Of a stretch of 64,000 bases of DNA, positions 17,261 to 27,120 are shown piece after piece; the first letter of the stretch is position 1, and each line of letters opens with the position of its first letter. Below the pieces are notes generated by a model. It worked only from the letters and a program-made list of their open reading frames with translations, was not told the DNA's origin and made no database searches. The position numbers and the translations under genes were made by a program. This DNA is from CAWHNT01 sp963830775 (GTDB lineage Bacteria; Pseudomonadota; Alphaproteobacteria; Geminicoccales; Geminicoccaceae), in NCBI GenBank assembly GCA_963830775.1, contig CAWHNT010000032.1, forward strand, positions 372,001 to 436,000, written 5' to 3'.

Positions 17261-19090
17261 CTATTGCTGCGCGTACCAGAACGTATCCGGCAGGTAGATG
17301 CCGAACTGGGCGTGCGGGTCCCAGTTGAAGATCGCTTCGGCGGGGAGGTTGCGTAAGGTCTTGCGCGCCGCGATCGGCTGCTGGACGCCGGCGACGAGGC
17401 CGATCGTGTAGCACTGGCTGGCGTAGAGCTTCAGCATCTCGGCCCAGGTCTGGGCCTGGACCTCCTCGGTCGTGGCGCCCCGCCAGGTGTTGTAGAGCTC
17501 CATCAGGCGCTTGGCCTCGGGCAGGTCGGGTGCCTCGCCGGCACTGCCCTTGGTCTCGTAGAACTGCGCCCATTTCGGCCATTGCGGCTGGTCGCCCTGG
17601 CTCGTGGGCGCGTACATCGAAGGGGGCAGGGTCGCCGTCGGCACGCCGTTGTCGATGCCGAAGAAGATCGACATCAGCGCCTCGCCGGCGAAGACGCGGT
17701 TGTCCAGGACCTCGCGCTCCGAGGGCTTGGTGTGGATGCGAAAGCCCAGTGCCTGCCACTGGTCGCGGATCAGCTCCAGGACGTCCGACTGCTCGGTGTC
17801 CTCGCCCGCGGTCTCGACCACGAGCTCCAAGGGCCGCCCGTCGGGGAGGAGGCGCAGGCCCTCGGGGTTGCGCTTGTCGAGCCCGACCTCGTCGAGGAGC
17901 CTGTTGGCCGCCTCGGGGTCGTAGGTGGTGCAGTGGGTGCCGAGCTCGTCCTGCCAGAGCGGGCTCTGCGGCAGGATGGTGTTGTTGGCGGCAAAGCCGA
18001 GCCCGAAATAGAGGAACTGGTTGATCGCGTCGCGGTCGATGCCGAGCGAGAGCGCCTGACGGAAGCGAAGGTCGCGGAAGAGGGCGCGCCAGACCGGGTC
18101 GTTGGCGTTGAGGTTGGGATAGAGGGCCAGGTGCGCTGCCCGCGCCTCCTGCCAGAGCAGGGTGGAGAGGCCGCTCCTGGCCTCGCTCTCCTTCAGGAAG
18201 GTGTAGTCCTTGAAGGCGATGTGGCGGGCCTGCAGGTCGGTCTCGCCGGCACCGGTCTTGATCGGCACCAGCTTGCCGTCGATCACCTGGAGGATGAAGC
18301 GCTCGATATAGGGCAGCTGCTGGCCCTTGCCGTCGACCCGATGGAAGTAGGGGTTGCGCACGGCGATGAACCGCTCGGCCGGCGGGCGCGTGGTCAGCAT
18401 CCAGGGCTGCAGGGTCGGCATGTCGGGATTGTCGAAATTGTCGAGCCGGTCCTTGCGCAGGAAAAGCTGGACCCAGTCGCGCGACTTGGTCTCGGTCACG
18501 AGCTGCTTCAGCTTCTCGGGCTCGGCATATTTCTCGTGGAACTGCTTCAGGTAGTGGGCGGGCCGGTAGATGAAGAGCTGGGTGGGGCCGGCGAGCGAGG
18601 GCAGGAAGAACGGGTTGGGCTTGCTCCAGCTGAAGCGGACGGTGAGCTCGTCCGGATACTCCACCTTGGGCAGCTCGCCGTCGGGAACGAGCTGGATTTG
18701 CGGGCCGGTCGGGCTCAGGCTCTTGCTCTGCGCCACGTCCTCCCAGAAGAAGCGGAAGTCCTCGGACGTGAATGGATGGCCGTCGGACCACTTGTGGCCC
18801 TTGCGCAGGCGGAGCGTGAAGACGCGGCCCTCCTGCACGTCGACCGCCGCCAGGATGTCCGGGACCTGCTCCAGCGCCTGCGTGTAGCCGACGAGCCTCG
18901 CATAGCCGTAGACGTCGAGCAGGCGCACATCGCGGGCGCGGCCGATCAGCATCCGGAGCTCGCCGCCGGGCTTGCCGACCTCCGGCATGCTCTCGATCAC
19001 CCGCGGCTCCTCCGGCGGCTCGGCCCGTGCCTGGGAAGCGAGAAGCGCCAGCACCGCTGCCGCGAGGAGCCCCGTCCGGTACCTGCTCAT
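17261..19090 (-). CDS. ABC transporter substrate-binding protein, family 5
   Basis: A 609-residue periplasmic binding protein with a signal peptide (RTGLLAAAVLALLASQARA) and the family 5 fold: RLRKGHKWSDGHPFTSEDF, RFRQALSLGIDRDAINQF, and a C-terminal AQFGIYLPDTFWYAQQ. It is long for the family and resembles the YejA-type receptors that bind larger oligopeptides or microcin-like compounds. Its ATG overlaps the stop of the tandem ATPase by four bases, and it is the last gene of the eight-gene operon starting at 26987. No permease gene adjoins it. Confidence 0.85.
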   Translation of the reverse strand: MSRYRTGLLAAAVLALLASQARAEPPEEPRVIESMPEVGKPGGELRMLIGRARDVRLLDVYGYARLVGYTQALEQVPDILAAVDVQEGRVFTLRLRKGHKWSDGHPFTSEDFRFFWEDVAQSKSLSPTGPQIQLVPDGELPKVEYPDELTVRFSWSKPNPFFLPSLAGPTQLFIYRPAHYLKQFHEKYAEPEKLKQLVTETKSRDWVQLFLRKDRLDNFDNPDMPTLQPWMLTTRPPAERFIAVRNPYFHRVDGKGQQLPYIERFILQVIDGKLVPIKTGAGETDLQARHIAFKDYTFLKESEARSGLSTLLWQEARAAHLALYPNLNANDPVWRALFRDLRFRQALSLGIDRDAINQFLYFGLGFAANNTILPQSPLWQDELGTHCTTYDPEAANRLLDEVGLDKRNPEGLRLLPDGRPLELVVETAGEDTEQSDVLELIRDQWQALGFRIHTKPSEREVLDNRVFAGEALMSIFFGIDNGVPTATLPPSMYAPTSQGDQPQWPKWAQFYETKGSAGEAPDLPEAKRLMELYNTWRGATTEEVQAQTWAEMLKLYASQCYTIGLVAGVQQPIAARKTLRNLPAEAIFNWDPHAQFGIYLPDTFWYAQQ

Positions 19091-20955
19091 TTGTTTTCTC
19101 CGCTCCCTTTGCGCACGAAGTGCCCTGGTTCCGCCTCGACCAGCGTGCCTGAGCCTTCGCGTAGCGTATAGGGCTCGGGCCAGGTGGCGGGGTTGGCGGC
19201 GCGCTCGGTCAGAAGGGCTGGAAGATCAAGCGGTCGGTCCGGGTCGGGTTCCGGCACTGCGGCCAGGAGCGCCTGGGTGTAGGGATGGAGCGGGCGGGCA
19301 AAGAGCGCATCGGTTGGTGCCAGCTCGACGATCCGCCCGGCACACATCACGGCCACCCGGTCGGCGATGTAGCGCACGACCGCCAGGTTGTGGGCGATGA
19401 AGAGGTAGGTGAGGCCGAGCCGCGCCTGGAGGTCCTTGAGCAGGTTCAGGATCTGGGCCTGGACCGAGACGTCCAGGGCCGAGACCGGCTCGTCGCAGAT
19501 CAGGAGCTCGGGCTCCAGCGCCAAGGCGCGGGCGATGCCGATCCTCTGCCGCTGGCCCCCTGAGAAGCTGTGCGGGTAGCGGCGGAGATGGCGTACGTCG
19601 AGGCCCACGGCCTGGAGCAGCCGCTTGACCCGCTCCACCCGCTCGGCCTCGGTGCCGATCCCGTGCACGACCAGTGGCTCGGCCACGATGTCGAGCACGG
19701 TCATGCGCGGGTTGAGCGAGCCGAACGGGTCCTGGAAGATGTACTGAACGTGGTGACGGAAGCGGCGCAGGTCGCTCTCGTCCAATGCCAGCACGTCGAC
19801 CGGGCCCTCGGGTGCGAGGAACGTTACCCGGCCCTGGTCGGCGGTGAGCCCGCGCATGATGATCTTGCTGACGGTGGTCTTGCCCGAGCCGCTTTCGCCG
19901 ACCAGCGCCAGGCTCTCGCCCCGATGGATGGTGAAGGAGACATCGTCGACCGCGGTGATGACCGTGGGCGTGGTCTCGAACCAGCCGCTGAGGCGGGTGA
20001 CGAAGGTCTTGCGCAGGCCCTCGACCTCGAGCAGGTGCTGGCTCTCGCTGATCCGGTCGGCATAGCTGCCGGTCCGCAGCGACAGGTCCTGGTCGACCGT
20101 GGTCTCGCGCAGGCCCGCGAGCCGCACCGAGCGGTCCCCGTGCAGCCGCGGCACGGCGCGCAGCAGCGCCTTGAGGTAGGGGTGCTGGGGCTGGCGCAGG
20201 AGCTCGTCGGTGGGCCCGCGCTCCATCACCCGGCCGCGATAGAGGACCACGATCTCGTCCGCCATGCTGGCGACGATGCCCAGGTCATGGGTGATGAACA
20301 GGATCGACATCCCCATCTCGGCCTGCAGATCCTTCATCAGCTTCAGGATCTGGGCCTGGACGGTGACGTCGAGGGCCGTCGTGGGCTCGTCCGCGATCAG
20401 GAGGGCCGGCCCGCAGATCAGCGCCATGGCGATCATCGCCCGCTGCCGCAGGCCGCCCGAAAGCTCGAAGGGGTAGCGGTCGACCGCTTCCCCGGGCTTC
20501 TTGAAGCCCACCTTGCCCAGCATCTCGGCCGTGCGGGCGCGGGCTTCCTCGGCATCGGCACCGTCGTGGACGCGCAAGGCCTCGCCGATCTGGTCGCCGA
20601 TCGTGTGCAGCGGCGAGAGCGAGCTCATCGGCTCCTGGAAGATGATCGAGATCCGGTCGCCACGGATGGCGCGCCGCTCCGGGCTGCCGGGCGGCATGGC
20701 GGCGAGGTCAACGGGCGGGGCGTTGCTGCGCGGATCGGCGAACCAGATGCTGCCGCGCCGGATCGTCGCGTTGCGCGGCAGGATCCCCAGGATGCTCTGC
20801 GAGATCACGGTCTTGCCTGAGCCGCTCTCGCCGACCAGCGCCAGGGTGCGGTTGGGCAGGACGTCGAGCGAGGCCCCCTGCACCGCGTGCACCTCGCCGC
20901 CATCGGCCGCAAAGACGACCTCGAGGTCGCGGACCGCCAGCAGCGGCGCCGTCAT
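19087..20955 (-). CDS. ABC transporter with two fused ATP-binding domains (YejF/GsiA-like)
   Basis: A 622-residue protein with two Opp/Dpp-type nucleotide-binding domains in tandem. The first has Walker A GESGSGKTVISQS, signature LSGGLRQRAMIAMAL and Walker B LLIADEPTTALD. The second (from about residue 320) has GESGSGKTTVSKI, FSGGQRQRIGIARAL and LLICDEPVSALD. Both have the H-loop histidine (FITHDLGIV, FIAHNLAVV), so both should be active. Such tandem ATPases power YejABEF- or GsiABCD-like importers. The reading frame is open upstream into the deacetylase gene, but the ATG at 20955 begins the typical N-terminus (APLLAVRDLEVVF). The upstream gene's own frame ends in an ATGA overlap here. Confidence 0.88.
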   Translation of the reverse strand: MTAPLLAVRDLEVVFAADGGEVHAVQGASLDVLPNRTLALVGESGSGKTVISQSILGILPRNATIRRGSIWFADPRSNAPPVDLAAMPPGSPERRAIRGDRISIIFQEPMSSLSPLHTIGDQIGEALRVHDGADAEEARARTAEMLGKVGFKKPGEAVDRYPFELSGGLRQRAMIAMALICGPALLIADEPTTALDVTVQAQILKLMKDLQAEMGMSILFITHDLGIVASMADEIVVLYRGRVMERGPTDELLRQPQHPYLKALLRAVPRLHGDRSVRLAGLRETTVDQDLSLRTGSYADRISESQHLLEVEGLRKTFVTRLSGWFETTPTVITAVDDVSFTIHRGESLALVGESGSGKTTVSKIIMRGLTADQGRVTFLAPEGPVDVLALDESDLRRFRHHVQYIFQDPFGSLNPRMTVLDIVAEPLVVHGIGTEAERVERVKRLLQAVGLDVRHLRRYPHSFSGGQRQRIGIARALALEPELLICDEPVSALDVSVQAQILNLLKDLQARLGLTYLFIAHNLAVVRYIADRVAVMCAGRIVELAPTDALFARPLHPYTQALLAAVPEPDPDRPLDLPALLTERAANPATWPEPYTLREGSGTLVEAEPGHFVRKGSGENK

Positions 20956-21690
20956 CCTGCCTCCCGCAACAGCGCGCGTAAGCCGACGAGCCGCGCTCGC
21001 CCGGTGATCTTGCAGAACCGCCAGCACGCGGTCCAGCGTCAGGAAGGCATCTTCATCCATGGCCAGATGGTGAGTGAGGATGCCGACGGGCTCGCCGGCC
21101 GCCGAACGGAGTGCCGCGATCATCGCGGCCGTGAGCTCCGGCAAGCCCATTGCCCGCCTGCCCTCCCGCCAGAGGATGAGATCGACCTGGGTGTTGATCT
21201 CGCGCAAGTCCGGCGACTGGACGGTAGCCCGGCCGAAGCGCGAAAGACCGGCAAACCCCCAGGCCGGCAATTCTGCAACAAAACCCGGTGCTATACGGTT
21301 CCAGGGCGGCACCAATACCGGCAGGAAGGCCGCGGGAAAGGCGTCGCGAAGGCATTGCGTTCCGGCGAGGAGGTCGGCCTGGAGATCCGCAGGCGCCACC
21401 CGGCCACCGAGCTCGACCTTCTTCTCGCCGGCACGGGCATGGTCGGCGTGCGCAATGCCGTGCTGGAGCACCGCGGCCCCCGGGCAGGCCGTGATCGCGT
21501 CGACCGTGCGACTCTCGAGCCAGGCCGGCACCACGGCCAGGGCCAGCTCCGCCTGCCGTGCCTGCGCCAGCGCCAGGAGACGGTGCAGCCGCGGGTGATC
21601 GCGGCCGGCATCGTCGTCGCGCCACCAGACCGTCGCCGTCCCCGGCAGGTCGTCGAGCGCCTGGCGCAGCGCCCGCTCAGGCTCGGTCAC
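20952..21690 (-). CDS. polysaccharide deacetylase family protein, probable frame error near the end
   Basis: A putative NodB-like deacetylase of about 245 residues. It starts at GTG 21690, overlapping the upstream glycosyltransferase by 14 bases. The metal-binding region is WWRDDDAGRDHPRLHRLLAL, and further family traits are VLQHGIAHADHARAGEKKVE and LPVLVPPWNRIAPGFV. As sequenced, the frame runs on without a stop into the ABC ATPase, which would make an odd 867-residue fusion. Shifting one base in about 20970-21010 gives ARLVGLRALLREAG and a TGA overlapping the ATPase ATG, exactly like the other junctions of this operon. I therefore read the fusion as an artefact. Confidence 0.75.
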
Positions 21691-22812
21691 GGATCATCTC
21701 GCGGACCAGGGCGGCTGCTCGTGCGGCGCCATCTAAGCGGATACGGCCGGGCTCGGGACGGGGCAGCAGGAGCGCACGATCAATCGCAACCGCCAGCGCC
21801 GGCGGGCTCAGGGCGTGCTCCGGGAGGTGCTCGGCAAGGCCCAGCTCGGCCAGGCGCACGGCACGCCGTGTCTGCTCGTCCTCGCCGCCGGCGGCGAAAG
21901 GTACCAGGACCATGCGCGCACCGCCGGCCAGACCCTCGGTCACGGTGTTATAGCCCGCCTGCGAGACGGAGATCTGGGCACCGGCCATGAGCTGGGGCAG
22001 GTCCGGTCGATGGCGGGCAAGCTCGACGCCGGGCGGGAGATGGCGGGCGAGATCGGTCTGGTGTTCGGGCGGCAGGTTGGTGCCGCCGACCAGGAGCCAG
22101 GGCTCGTGCGCCAACCGGGTCAGCGGTCGGGCCTGGATCGCGGCCGCGAGCAGGCCGGCGCCGACCGCACCGCCGCCGGCGCTGACGACCACGGCAGGTG
22201 CGTCGGGGGCGGGCCGGGGATCGGGGTCGTCGAGGACGAAGCCCGTGTACAGGACGCGGGCGGTCAGCCTGTCGGCGTGCGGAAAGCTCAGCGCGAAGGG
22301 GAACAGCAGGGGGTCGCCATGGACCAGCACGGCATCGTACCGGCGCTGGGCGAGGTCGAGCATCCAGTCGTACTTCGCCGGATCCCGCTTGGTGACGAGC
22401 ACGTCACGCACGGAGGCCAGGACGAGCGCTCCCTGCTCGCGGGCGAGGTCCAGGAGCGGGCAGCAGCTCGGCACGGAAGGCCCGACGCCCGAAGGGGAAC
22501 ATCTCCGTCAGGAGCACGCGCGGCCGGTGCTCGGCCAGAAGGTCGAGCAGCACCTGGCGCCGCTTGGCCCAGAGGGTCTCGTCCACCTGGCGGCCGTCCG
22601 CCTGGACGAGGGTGGCGAAGGCGACATCGCCGCTGGTGACCGTCGGCAAGCTGCACGAGCTGGACGCCGGCCGGAGCTGGCCATGGGGACGGGAGGCCGC
22701 CATTGGCGAGGATCACGCGCTGGCCGTCCCGGGCGAGGGCACCGGCGATGGCAAGGGCCCGGCGGAGATGGCCGCTGCCGAGCAGGCTCTGGACCCAGAA
22801 GAGGCAGGTCAT
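21677..22812 (-). CDS. glycosyltransferase family protein (COG4671-like), two frame changes
   Basis: A MurG-like GT-B protein of about 378 codons, spread over three frames. The N-terminus LFWVQSLLGSGHLRRALAIA has the loop GSGHLRR typical of this group. The middle VTSGDVAFATLVQADGRQVD and VLLTEMFPFGRRAFRAEL follows a shift near 22665. The last part (LLDLAREQGALVLASVRDVL to IRDRA) follows a second shift near 22470 and includes the donor-site segment ISVSQAGYNTVTEGLAGG. It begins by ATGA overlap with the histidine phosphatase gene. The gene at 25782-26987 is a paralogue with the same N-terminal and donor-site motifs. Confidence 0.75.
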
Positions 22813-23393
22813 GACGGGCGCAGCGGGAGGCTGGCCTCGAAAGTGGGCCGACCGGCTTCGTCCAGCGAGAGCAGGAGCGCGCGCTCGGGATCGTAGCGGA
22901 CGGGAGGCTTGCCCCTCATGTCCCAGCCGAGGCTGAGGACGAGGGCGGCACGCAGGACGCCCTTGTGGGCGACGACGAGGCGACGGCCATCCTCCCGGGC
23001 CAGGTCACCAAGGAAGCCGGCGAGGCGAAGGGCGACCTCGCGCGGGCTCTCGCCCTCGGGCGGGCGGAAGTCGAGGCCCAGGCTCTCGGCATCGGCGAAC
23101 CAGGCGCCGAGCTCGGCGCGGAGATCCGCGAGGCGCCGGCCCTCGAAGGCGCCCCAGCGCATCTCCTTGAGACGTGGGTCGGTGGCGGGCTCGGGAAAGC
23201 CCAGGAGGTGGGCCGTCTCCCGGGCACGGCCGAGCGGGCTCGTGATGCAGGGTGCGGAGGCGAAGCCCTCGGGAAGCCGCCAGGCCGCAACCTGCTCCCG
23301 GCCCTTGGCACTCAGCGGGATGTCGGTATGGCCCTGGGTGCGGCCGTCCTCGTTCCAGGAGGTGCTGGCGTGGCGGATCAGGCAGAGACGCAT
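22809..23393 (-). CDS. histidine phosphatase family protein
   Basis: A 194-residue phosphoglycerate-mutase-like phosphatase. The catalytic phosphohistidine motif is RHASTSWNEDGRTQG near the N-terminus (RHA replaces the usual RHG). The second histidine is in VVAHKGVLRAAL, and MRWGAFEGR supplies the acid. It lies inside the glycosyltransferase operon, overlapping 16 bases with the gene upstream and four with the one downstream. A phosphatase in such a setting could dephosphorylate a sugar phosphate or lipid carrier intermediate; that is inference from position only. Confidence 0.85.
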   Translation of the reverse strand: MRLCLIRHASTSWNEDGRTQGHTDIPLSAKGREQVAAWRLPEGFASAPCITSPLGRARETAHLLGFPEPATDPRLKEMRWGAFEGRRLADLRAELGAWFADAESLGLDFRPPEGESPREVALRLAGFLGDLAREDGRRLVVAHKGVLRAALVLSLGWDMRGKPPVRYDPERALLLSLDEAGRPTFEASLPLRPS

Positions 23394-24533
23394 GCGCGCT
23401 CGCGATGGTTGGTCCGGGCCCGCAGGATCGCCCCTGCCAGCCGGTCCCTTGCCGCGGGCCAGGCGTGGCGTGCCTCGACGCGGGCGCTGGCTGCGTCGCC
23501 CCAGCGGCGCAGGAGTTCCGGCTGGCCCAGGAGCTCCACGAGGGCAGCTGCGAAGGCGGCGGCGTCGCGCGGTGGCACAAGCCGGCCCGTGGTGCCATCC
23601 GCGACGATGTCGGAGACGCCGCCCTCGCGGCCGGCGAGGACCGGCAATCCGGCAGCCTGCGCCTCCAGCATGGCCATGCCGTAGGCCTCGGCGACGGCAG
23701 GCCAGACGTAGAGGTCGCAGGCGGCATAGAGGGGCGGCAGGTCTGGCTCGGCGACCGGACCGAGCAGGCGCACGCGATCGCCCAGAGGCCTGAGCCAGGA
23801 CGCGATCTCTGCTCTGGCGTCACCATCGCCCGCGACCAGCAGGTGCCAAGGCGCGACTTCCACTCTGCTGGAGCGCTTCCGCGAGCAGGCGGTAGGACTC
23901 CCGCTTCACGTCCGGGCGCATCATGGCGACCGTGAGCAGCCATGGCCGGTCCGGATCAAGCCCGTATGCCATGGCGAGGCGAGCGCGATGCTGGTCACGA
24001 GCACTCCGCGCCGCGACATGAGCGGAGGTGTCCAGGAAGGGCGGGAAGAGCATCAGGCGGCTTGCGGGCAAGGCCGAGCGCAGGCCTTGCTGATCGATGC
24101 TCGTCATCGCCAGCACCAGATCCGCCTGCTCCAGCGCATGGAGGCTGGCGGCGTAGCCCACGGCCCAGGACCCCTGCGCGCGGCGGCGCGCGAGCGAGGC
24201 TTCGGCGGCGATGTAGGGGATACCCAGCCGTGTCGCGACCGCCGGCCCGAGATGGTCGGGTGCCTTGTGGTAGAGGTGGTAGGTGAACCAGAGGTCGGGC
24301 GGGTGCGCGGCGAACCGCCGGACGAGACGGGCCGCGAGGCGCTGACCTAGAGCGAGCAGCCGCTGCTGCCGCGTGGGATCGCCTGCGCGATCGTAGCTGC
24401 GGAAGCGGGACACGAGCTCGACCTCGTGACCGAGACTCTCCAGGAGCCGCACGAAGGCCCGAGCCATGCGCCGGTCGCCGGAGGGAACGGGATGGTTCGG
24501 CGGTTTCAGCGGGGCGTAGAAGGCGACCCGCAT
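23378..24533 (-). CDS. glycosyltransferase family 4-like protein, frameshifted
   Basis: A GT-B retaining glycosyltransferase of about 385 codons. The N-terminal domain (MRVAFYAPLKPPNHPVPSGD, then ARAFVRLLESLGHEVELVSR) is in one frame. After a shift near 23865 the C-terminal donor domain continues with LLVAGDGDARAEIASWLRPL, ACDLYVWPAVAEAYGMAMLE and GREGGVSDIVADG. The EX7E motif is visible around EAYGMAMLE. The ATG shares one base with the stop of the upstream glycosyltransferase. Acceptor and sugar are unknown. Confidence 0.8.
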
Positions 24534-25772
24534 CAGGCGGCTTCGCGGGTGAGCTGGAGGCCGAAGCGCCGGGCGAGCACGGCCAGGCCGCGATCCATCC
24601 CGAACGACTCGACGATGCGCCGCCGGCCGGCCGTGCCGAGGCTCTGCCGGAGCTGGGGCTGGCGGACCAGCGCCGCCAGGGCCTGGGCGAGGGCAGCCGG
24701 ATCCTCGGGCGGGACCAGCAGGCCGGTGACACCGTCGGCGACGATCTCGGGAATGGCCGCAGCGCTCGTCGCCACGACCGGCAGCTCCTGCGACATCGCC
24801 TCCATGATCACGTTCGGCAGGCCGTCGCGGTCGCCGTCATGTGCCACCCGGGCCGGCAGGCAGAAGAGGTCGGCCCGGCGCAGTGCGTCGATCACCTCGT
24901 CGCGCGTGGCGGAGCCGAGCCACGTCACGTTTTGGCCAAGCCCCAGCGCCTCTGCGCGCGCCTTCAGGCGCTCCACCAGCTCGCCGCCGCCGATATGCTC
25001 GAAGCGCCAGTGCAGCTCCGGCGGCAGCATCGCCAGCGCCTCGAGCAGCACGTCCAGCCCCTTCTTCTCGACCGCCCGCGCGACGGCAAGGATGCGCACC
25101 GGCCGGGCCGGATCGCTCCCGTCGCCGCCCGGAGCGCGCCGCGGTGCCGGGAACCGGGTGAGATCCAGGCCGTGATAGGCGAGTGCGATATCGGCCCCAG
25201 GTGCCAACCCGCGCAGATGGTCGAGGTTGAGCCTGGAGCAGGTCACGGTCCAGGCCGCGTCCTGGAGCTTCTCGCGCTTCTCCCAATCCGGAGATGGTCC
25301 ACACGTCCTTGGCATGCGCCGAGGCGCTGAAGGGCAGGTCCAGGAGCACGGCGGCATAGCGCGCGACCGAGGCGGGCGTGTGCAGGTAATGCACGTGCAG
25401 GTGCCGGACTCCGGGCGGCAGCTCGCAGGCCAGCACCAGCGCCTGACCCAGGCGGCGGCCGCGGTTGGCCGTGGGATCACGGCGGTAGTCGCGCCACCAC
25501 AGGCGCAGCAGCGTGCCCAGCCGCGGGTTGCCGAGCTGGCGGGCGAAGGCCTTGAGCACGCGCCACGGTGCGTCCTTCAGATATTCCGGCAGATAGAGGA
25601 CCGGTGCGCGGATGGCGCGGTGCAGGTCGTGGACCCGGCGATCGGTCGGATGCCGGAGCGAGACGATGTGGATCGGCAGCCCGAGCTGTTCCAGCGCCAG
25701 GATCTCCTGGGCGATGAAGGTCTCCGACAGGCGCGGATAGCCCTTGACGATGACGGCCGTGGGGAGGGGCAA
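24533..25772 (-). CDS. glycosyltransferase family 4 protein, frameshifted
   Basis: A second GT4-type enzyme of about 413 codons. The start PTAVIVKGYPRLSETFIAQE is the characteristic opening of the WcaL/AmsK-like colanic-acid-type group (KGYPRLSETFI). A shift near 25290 joins SASAHAKDVWTIS to DWEKREKLQDAAWTVTCSR. The donor domain follows: ILAVARAVEKKGLDVLLEAL, then DGLPNVIMEAMSQELPVVAT with the EX7E motif, and GVTGLLVPPED. It begins nine bases after the upstream glycosyltransferase stop. Confidence 0.82.
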
Positions 25773-25781
25773 GGCTGTGCG

Positions 25782-26987
25782 TCAGGCGTAGCGGGGAACG
25801 CGCTGCCGGCGGCGCGGGGCGAGCCAGGGCTCGGCGAAGTCGGCCACCCGCTCGAGCCCGCCCAGGAAGTGCTCGCGCACCGGCAAGCTGGCCGTCGTTG
25901 CCGTGGGCAGCTCACGCAGGGCCCTGGCCATCCGCGCCGGGTCGCGCCCGCCCTCCTCCGCCAGCATCCGCACCAGCCCCAGCTTCGAGGCCCGCTCGGC
26001 ACGCAGATACTGCTCCAGCCGCGGCTGGGTGCGGGGCACGATCAGCGCCGGCTTGTCGAAGGAGAGGATCTCGCAGAACGTGTTGTAGCCGCCCATGGCG
26101 ACCACGGCGATGGCACGCTCGAACAGGGGCTCGACCCGGGCCTCGAAGGTGATGGCGGAAAGGCGGCGGTCGCGCGCGACGCGCTCCTGGAAGGCCGCCC
26201 GCGTCTCGGCCGGCATGAACGGCCCGAATACGATCAGCGCCTTGTGCGGCAGGCCCGGGTCCAGCTCGTAGGCCCCGATCACCCAGTCGATCAGGGCCTC
26301 GCCGTCGCCGCCGCCGCCGGCCGTGACCAGGATGTAGTCGTCCGCGGGCGGTGCCGGCTCCGGCTGTCCTGCCAGCGGATGGGGCACGTCGCGGCGCAGA
26401 TAGCCGGTGAAACGAATCTTCGCGGCCACGGGCTCCATGCCCGGGATCTCGCGCAAGGGGTCGAAGATCTCGGGCAGGCCATAGACCCAGATTTGGTCGT
26501 AGAGCTCGTCCAGTGCGGGGAACACGGCCTTGCGGTGCCATTCCTCGACCAGGCTCGCGGGCTCGTCCATCACGTCGCGCAGGCCCAGGACGCAGGGCGT
26601 GCCCCTGGCCTTCATCCATTCCAGCGTCGAGCGCACTTCCCCACGGAGGCCCAAGGGCTCCTTGTCGACCAGGAACAGGTGCGGGTCGAACACCTCGGCC
26701 GTGTGGTGGATGATGGAACGGCGGATCTCCAGCGTCTTCTCGATGTCGAGATGCAGCTGGAGGGAAGTGTAGTCGCCGTTGCGGAGCTTGATCACCCCCG
26801 GCACACGCACGAAGTCGACCCGCGAGCGGAAGTCGAAGCTGCCGATGATCGGGGAGCCCGAGAGGATCAGCACCGACAGCTGCTTGTAGCGCTCGACCAG
26901 ATAGTGGGCGATGGCGCGGCAGCGGCGGAGATGGCCGAGACCGAAGCTGTCGTGGCTGTAGATCAGAAGCCTTCGATCGGTGCTCAT
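25782..26987 (-). CDS. glycosyltransferase family protein (COG4671-like)
   Basis: An intact 401-residue GT-B protein and the first gene of the eight-gene operon. The N-terminus LLIYSHDSFGLGHLRRCRAI contains the GLGHLRR loop, and the C-terminal half has ILVTAGGGGDGEALIDWVIG and VVAMGGYNTFCEILSFDKPA, the MurG-type donor-binding region. The ATG at 26987 begins the conserved STDRRLLIYSHD. Upstream lies the divergent intergenic region (26988-27165) shared with the tailspike-like cassette. Confidence 0.85.
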   Translation of the reverse strand: MSTDRRLLIYSHDSFGLGHLRRCRAIAHYLVERYKQLSVLILSGSPIIGSFDFRSRVDFVRVPGVIKLRNGDYTSLQLHLDIEKTLEIRRSIIHHTAEVFDPHLFLVDKEPLGLRGEVRSTLEWMKARGTPCVLGLRDVMDEPASLVEEWHRKAVFPALDELYDQIWVYGLPEIFDPLREIPGMEPVAAKIRFTGYLRRDVPHPLAGQPEPAPPADDYILVTAGGGGDGEALIDWVIGAYELDPGLPHKALIVFGPFMPAETRAAFQERVARDRRLSAITFEARVEPLFERAIAVVAMGGYNTFCEILSFDKPALIVPRTQPRLEQYLRAERASKLGLVRMLAEEGGRDPARMARALRELPTATTASLPVREHFLGGLERVADFAEPWLAPRRRQRVPRYA

Positions 26988-27050
26988 CAGGGTCCAAGGG
27001 CGCGCCAGGTGAGGGCGGGCCGACTATGACAGAGCCGGATGACACCGCGA

Positions 27051-27067
27051 AGGCGGAATAACCGCCT
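27051..27067. other. hairpin in the divergent intergenic region
   Basis: AGGCGG and CCGCCT form a perfect 6-bp stem around the loop AATAA. It lies between the divergent glycosyltransferase operon and the beta-helix cassette, upstream of the promoter candidate at 27092. It may be a regulator site; it is too short to call a terminator, and neither flanking gene ends here. Confidence 0.35.
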
Positions 27068-27091
27068 GCCGGCGCAAGGCCGAGCTGCGGC

Positions 27092-27120
27092 TTGCAACTA
27101 GGAACATAATCATGTAATAG
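27092..27120 (+). promoter_or_regulatory. sigma-70-like promoter candidate for the beta-helix cassette
   Basis: TTGCAA, a 17-base spacer and TAATAG form a plausible -35/-10 pair, placing a start site near 27127 and leaving a leader of about 40 bases before the ATG at 27166. The stretch is clearly AT-richer than its surroundings. No other convincing promoter is seen in the 178-base intergenic region. Confidence 0.45.

Noticed and set aside
19087..21690. Fusion of a polysaccharide deacetylase to an ABC ATPase
   Set aside because: A one-base shift near 20990 gives a deacetylase stop overlapping the ATPase ATG like the other junctions in this operon; the fused frame is best explained as error.
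27051..27067. A transcription terminator
   Set aside because: It lies between two divergent starts, has a stem of only six base pairs and is not followed by a T run.
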